This document shows positions 5,124-6,655 of a DNA stretch of 6,655 bases, one piece after another. A model generated the notes under the pieces. The model was not told where the DNA came from. It saw only the letters and a program-made list of their open reading frames with translations, and ran no database searches. The translations under genes and the position numbers were made by a program. The stretch is from contig CALFYB010000108.1 of NCBI GenBank assembly GCA_937952995.1, forward strand, positions 1 to 6,655, given 5' to 3'. This DNA comes from an uncultured Caulobacteraceae bacterium. Its GTDB lineage: Bacteria; Pseudomonadota; Alphaproteobacteria; Caulobacterales; Caulobacteraceae. Every line of letters begins with the position of its first letter. Position 1 is the stretch's first letter.

Positions 5124-6655
5124 ATGGCCGTCCATCAAGCCAATCTGGTTCAGTCACGAACTGGCCGCGACGATGCCGACGCGCTCAAGGCTATTGCCGC
5201 TCTGTCCGCCGAAGATACCACAGCCCGTTTAGGCGGCGACCTAGCAGGCCTCGACGAGACTGAAGCCACAATCAGGCTCAAGGTCTATGGGCCCAATATT
5301 GTTGCCGGTGAGGGCCAGCCCTCGTGGCTATCGGAACTCTGGGGCCGATTGTTCAATCCCCTGAACGCGCTGCTGCTGGTTCTGGCCAGTGTGTCTTGGC
5401 TCATGGCCGATCGCCGGTCAGCCTTGATCATCGCGTCAATGGTCCTCCTCAGCATGGTCTTGGGCTTTATCCAAGAGCACCGGTCAAACCGGGCTGCGGC
5501 CAAGTTGGCAGCCATGATCCACACACGCGCCAGTGTGCTGAGGCGCGGAACAACGCCCCACCCCGATACGCCCAACGGTCCAGAAGACGAACCCTTTGTC
5601 GAGGTACCCTTGGCTCAACTGGTTCCGGGAGATCTCGTCAGGCTGTCCGCGGGCGACATGGTCCCGGCCGATCTCAGGCTGATCCGGGCCAAGGATCTCA
5701 ATATCAACCAGTCCGCCCTAACCGGCGAAAGCCTGCCTGCGCTCAAACAGGCTGACGCCATAGTCAGCACGGCCGACCTAGAGCCCCTGGACCTGTCCAA
5801 TCTGTGCTTCATGGGCTCAAGCGTGCTCAGCGGCATTGGGCTCGGCGTGGTGATCCATACGGGTGCCAAGACCCACTTCGGAGCCCTCGCGGCCTCGATG
5901 ACCAAGAGCCGTGAGATATCGAGCTTCGATAAGGGCATTGCTCGGTTTTCGTGGATGATGATCCGCTTCATTCTGGTGATGGCACCGCTGGTTTTCTTGA
6001 TCAATGGCGCGAACAAGGGCGACTGGGCCCAAGCGCTGGTCTTTGCCATGGCCGTTGCGGTGGGCCTTACCCCAGAATTGCTGCCCATGATCGTCACGGT
6101 CAATCTGGCCCGCGGCGCACTGGAGCTGGCCAAGCACAAGGTGATCGTCAAGCGTCTGAATGCCATTCAGAACTTTGGTGCGATGGACATCCTTTGCACC
6201 GACAAGACCGGAACCCTGACGCAGGACCGGGTGGTCATGAAGCTGCATCTCGATGTTACCGGCCGGGACGATGACACGGTCCTAGAGTTGGCTTGGCTGA
6301 ATAGTTTTTTCCAAACCGGACTGACAAATCTTTTAGACAAGGCGGTGCTCGAACATCGCGAACTCCAACATACCCTCACGGGGCAAGACGGCTACTTCAA
6401 GCGCGATGAGGTGCCGTTCGATTTCAACCGGCGCAGAATGTCGGTGATTGTCGACCACCCCGGAAAGGGGCCCCTGCTGATCTGTAAGGGTGCCGTGGAG
6501 GAGGTCATTGGCCAGTGCCAGCACTATCGATCAGGCGATCAGACCCTAGCCCTAGACCCTTCGGCGCTTAAGTCGATCTTGGCCGTCGCGGAGGGGCTCA
6601 ACAGTGACGGCTTTCGCGTCGTCGCAGTCGCCACTCGGGCCTTTGACAGTGGCAA
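5124..6655 (+). CDS. mgtA: Magnesium-translocating P-type ATPase (MgtA type, P3B), 3'-truncated by the window edge
   Basis: This inner-membrane ATP-driven pump is expected to import Mg2+. 510 codons are seen with no stop. In order: an N-terminal cation-ATPase domain (VYGPNIVAGEG near 53-63); membrane helices M1/M2 (about 80-95 and 100-116) with a very short connecting loop; the actuator domain with PGD and the dephosphorylation motif TGES (200-203); M3 (about 281-296) and M4 (about 304-326) with the ion-site motif TPELLP (316-321); phosphorylation site DKTGT with D360; then NSFFQTGLTNLLD, PFDFNRRRMS (from 431) and ATP-site KGA (455-457) of the nucleotide-binding domain. TPELLP and the NSxxQTGLxNLLD segment are characteristic of MgtA/MgtB rather than Ca2+ or heavy-metal pumps. 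The hinge motif and M5-M10, about 370-390 residues, lie beyond the window. The ATG at 5124 has GAAGGA (5110-5115) 8 nt upstream and is the first usable in-frame start after a stop at 5091-5093. Mg2+ specificity is by family only. Confidence 0.93.
   Translation, partial: MAVHQANLVQSRTGRDDADALKAIAALSAEDTTARLGGDLAGLDETEATIRLKVYGPNIVAGEGQPSWLSELWGRLFNPLNALLLVLASVSWLMADRRSALIIASMVLLSMVLGFIQEHRSNRAAAKLAAMIHTRASVLRRGTTPHPDTPNGPEDEPFVEVPLAQLVPGDLVRLSAGDMVPADLRLIRAKDLNINQSALTGESLPALKQADAIVSTADLEPLDLSNLCFMGSSVLSGIGLGVVIHTGAKTHFGALAASMTKSREISSFDKGIARFSWMMIRFILVMAPLVFLINGANKGDWAQALVFAMAVAVGLTPELLPMIVTVNLARGALELAKHKVIVKRLNAIQNFGAMDILCTDKTGTLTQDRVVMKLHLDVTGRDDDTVLELAWLNSFFQTGLTNLLDKAVLEHRELQHTLTGQDGYFKRDEVPFDFNRRRMSVIVDHPGKGPLLICKGAVEEVIGQCQHYRSGDQTLALDPSALKSILAVAEGLNSDGFRVVAVATRAFDSG

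Noticed and set aside
5615..6248. Two long minus-strand open frames opposite mgtA
   Set aside because: They lie wholly opposite an unbroken P-type ATPase frame with all expected motifs and show no recognisable domains.
6305..6311. T TTT TTC slippery heptamer in frame within mgtA, a possible programmed -1 frameshift
   Set aside because: It fits the X XXY YYZ pattern, but a -1 shift leads to a stop within about 35 codons and would truncate the pump; the zero frame encodes the conserved NSFFQTG segment. Probably chance.

Overview
The window looks like chromosomal DNA from a GC-rich alphaproteobacterium, possibly of the Caulobacter/Brevundimonas/Phenylobacterium kind. This rests on GC-ending codon use throughout and on a cold-shock protein with two cold-shock domains, an architecture known from Caulobacter and other Alphaproteobacteria. 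The placement is an inference. No phage, transposon, CRISPR, tRNA or rRNA signal is visible, and all real genes lie on the + strand.

Left part (1-2499): the 3' bulk of a D-aminoacylase-like amidohydrolase runs in from outside the window (no start seen, stop at 1652-1654). After a 38-nt gap with a strong ribosome binding site comes a complete short-chain dehydrogenase/reductase (SDR). Same strand and close spacing suggest one transcript. The two enzymes probably act in a catabolic or modification pathway whose substrate cannot be read from the sequence.

Middle part (2500-3312): a 251-nt gene-free region carries a 7-bp hairpin, three ATTG words spaced one helical turn apart, a weak promoter candidate and a roughly 130-nt potential mRNA leader. 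It precedes a 167-residue double cold-shock-domain protein, which ends in a good intrinsic terminator at 3284-3312. This looks like a self-contained transcription unit.

Right part (3365-6655): a secreted M28-family zinc metallopeptidase with a signal peptide and a PA-type insert is followed, after a 70-nt gap holding a hairpin, by an MgtA-type Mg2+ P-type ATPase. The ATPase runs off the right edge (510 codons seen, no stop). No functional link between peptidase and transporter is evident.

I found no previously undescribed system. The points most worth a second look are the amidohydrolase's apparent lack of two metal-ligand histidines of classical D-aminoacylases, the regulatory-looking region and leader upstream of the double cold-shock gene, and the hairpin plus 12-codon ORF in front of mgtA.
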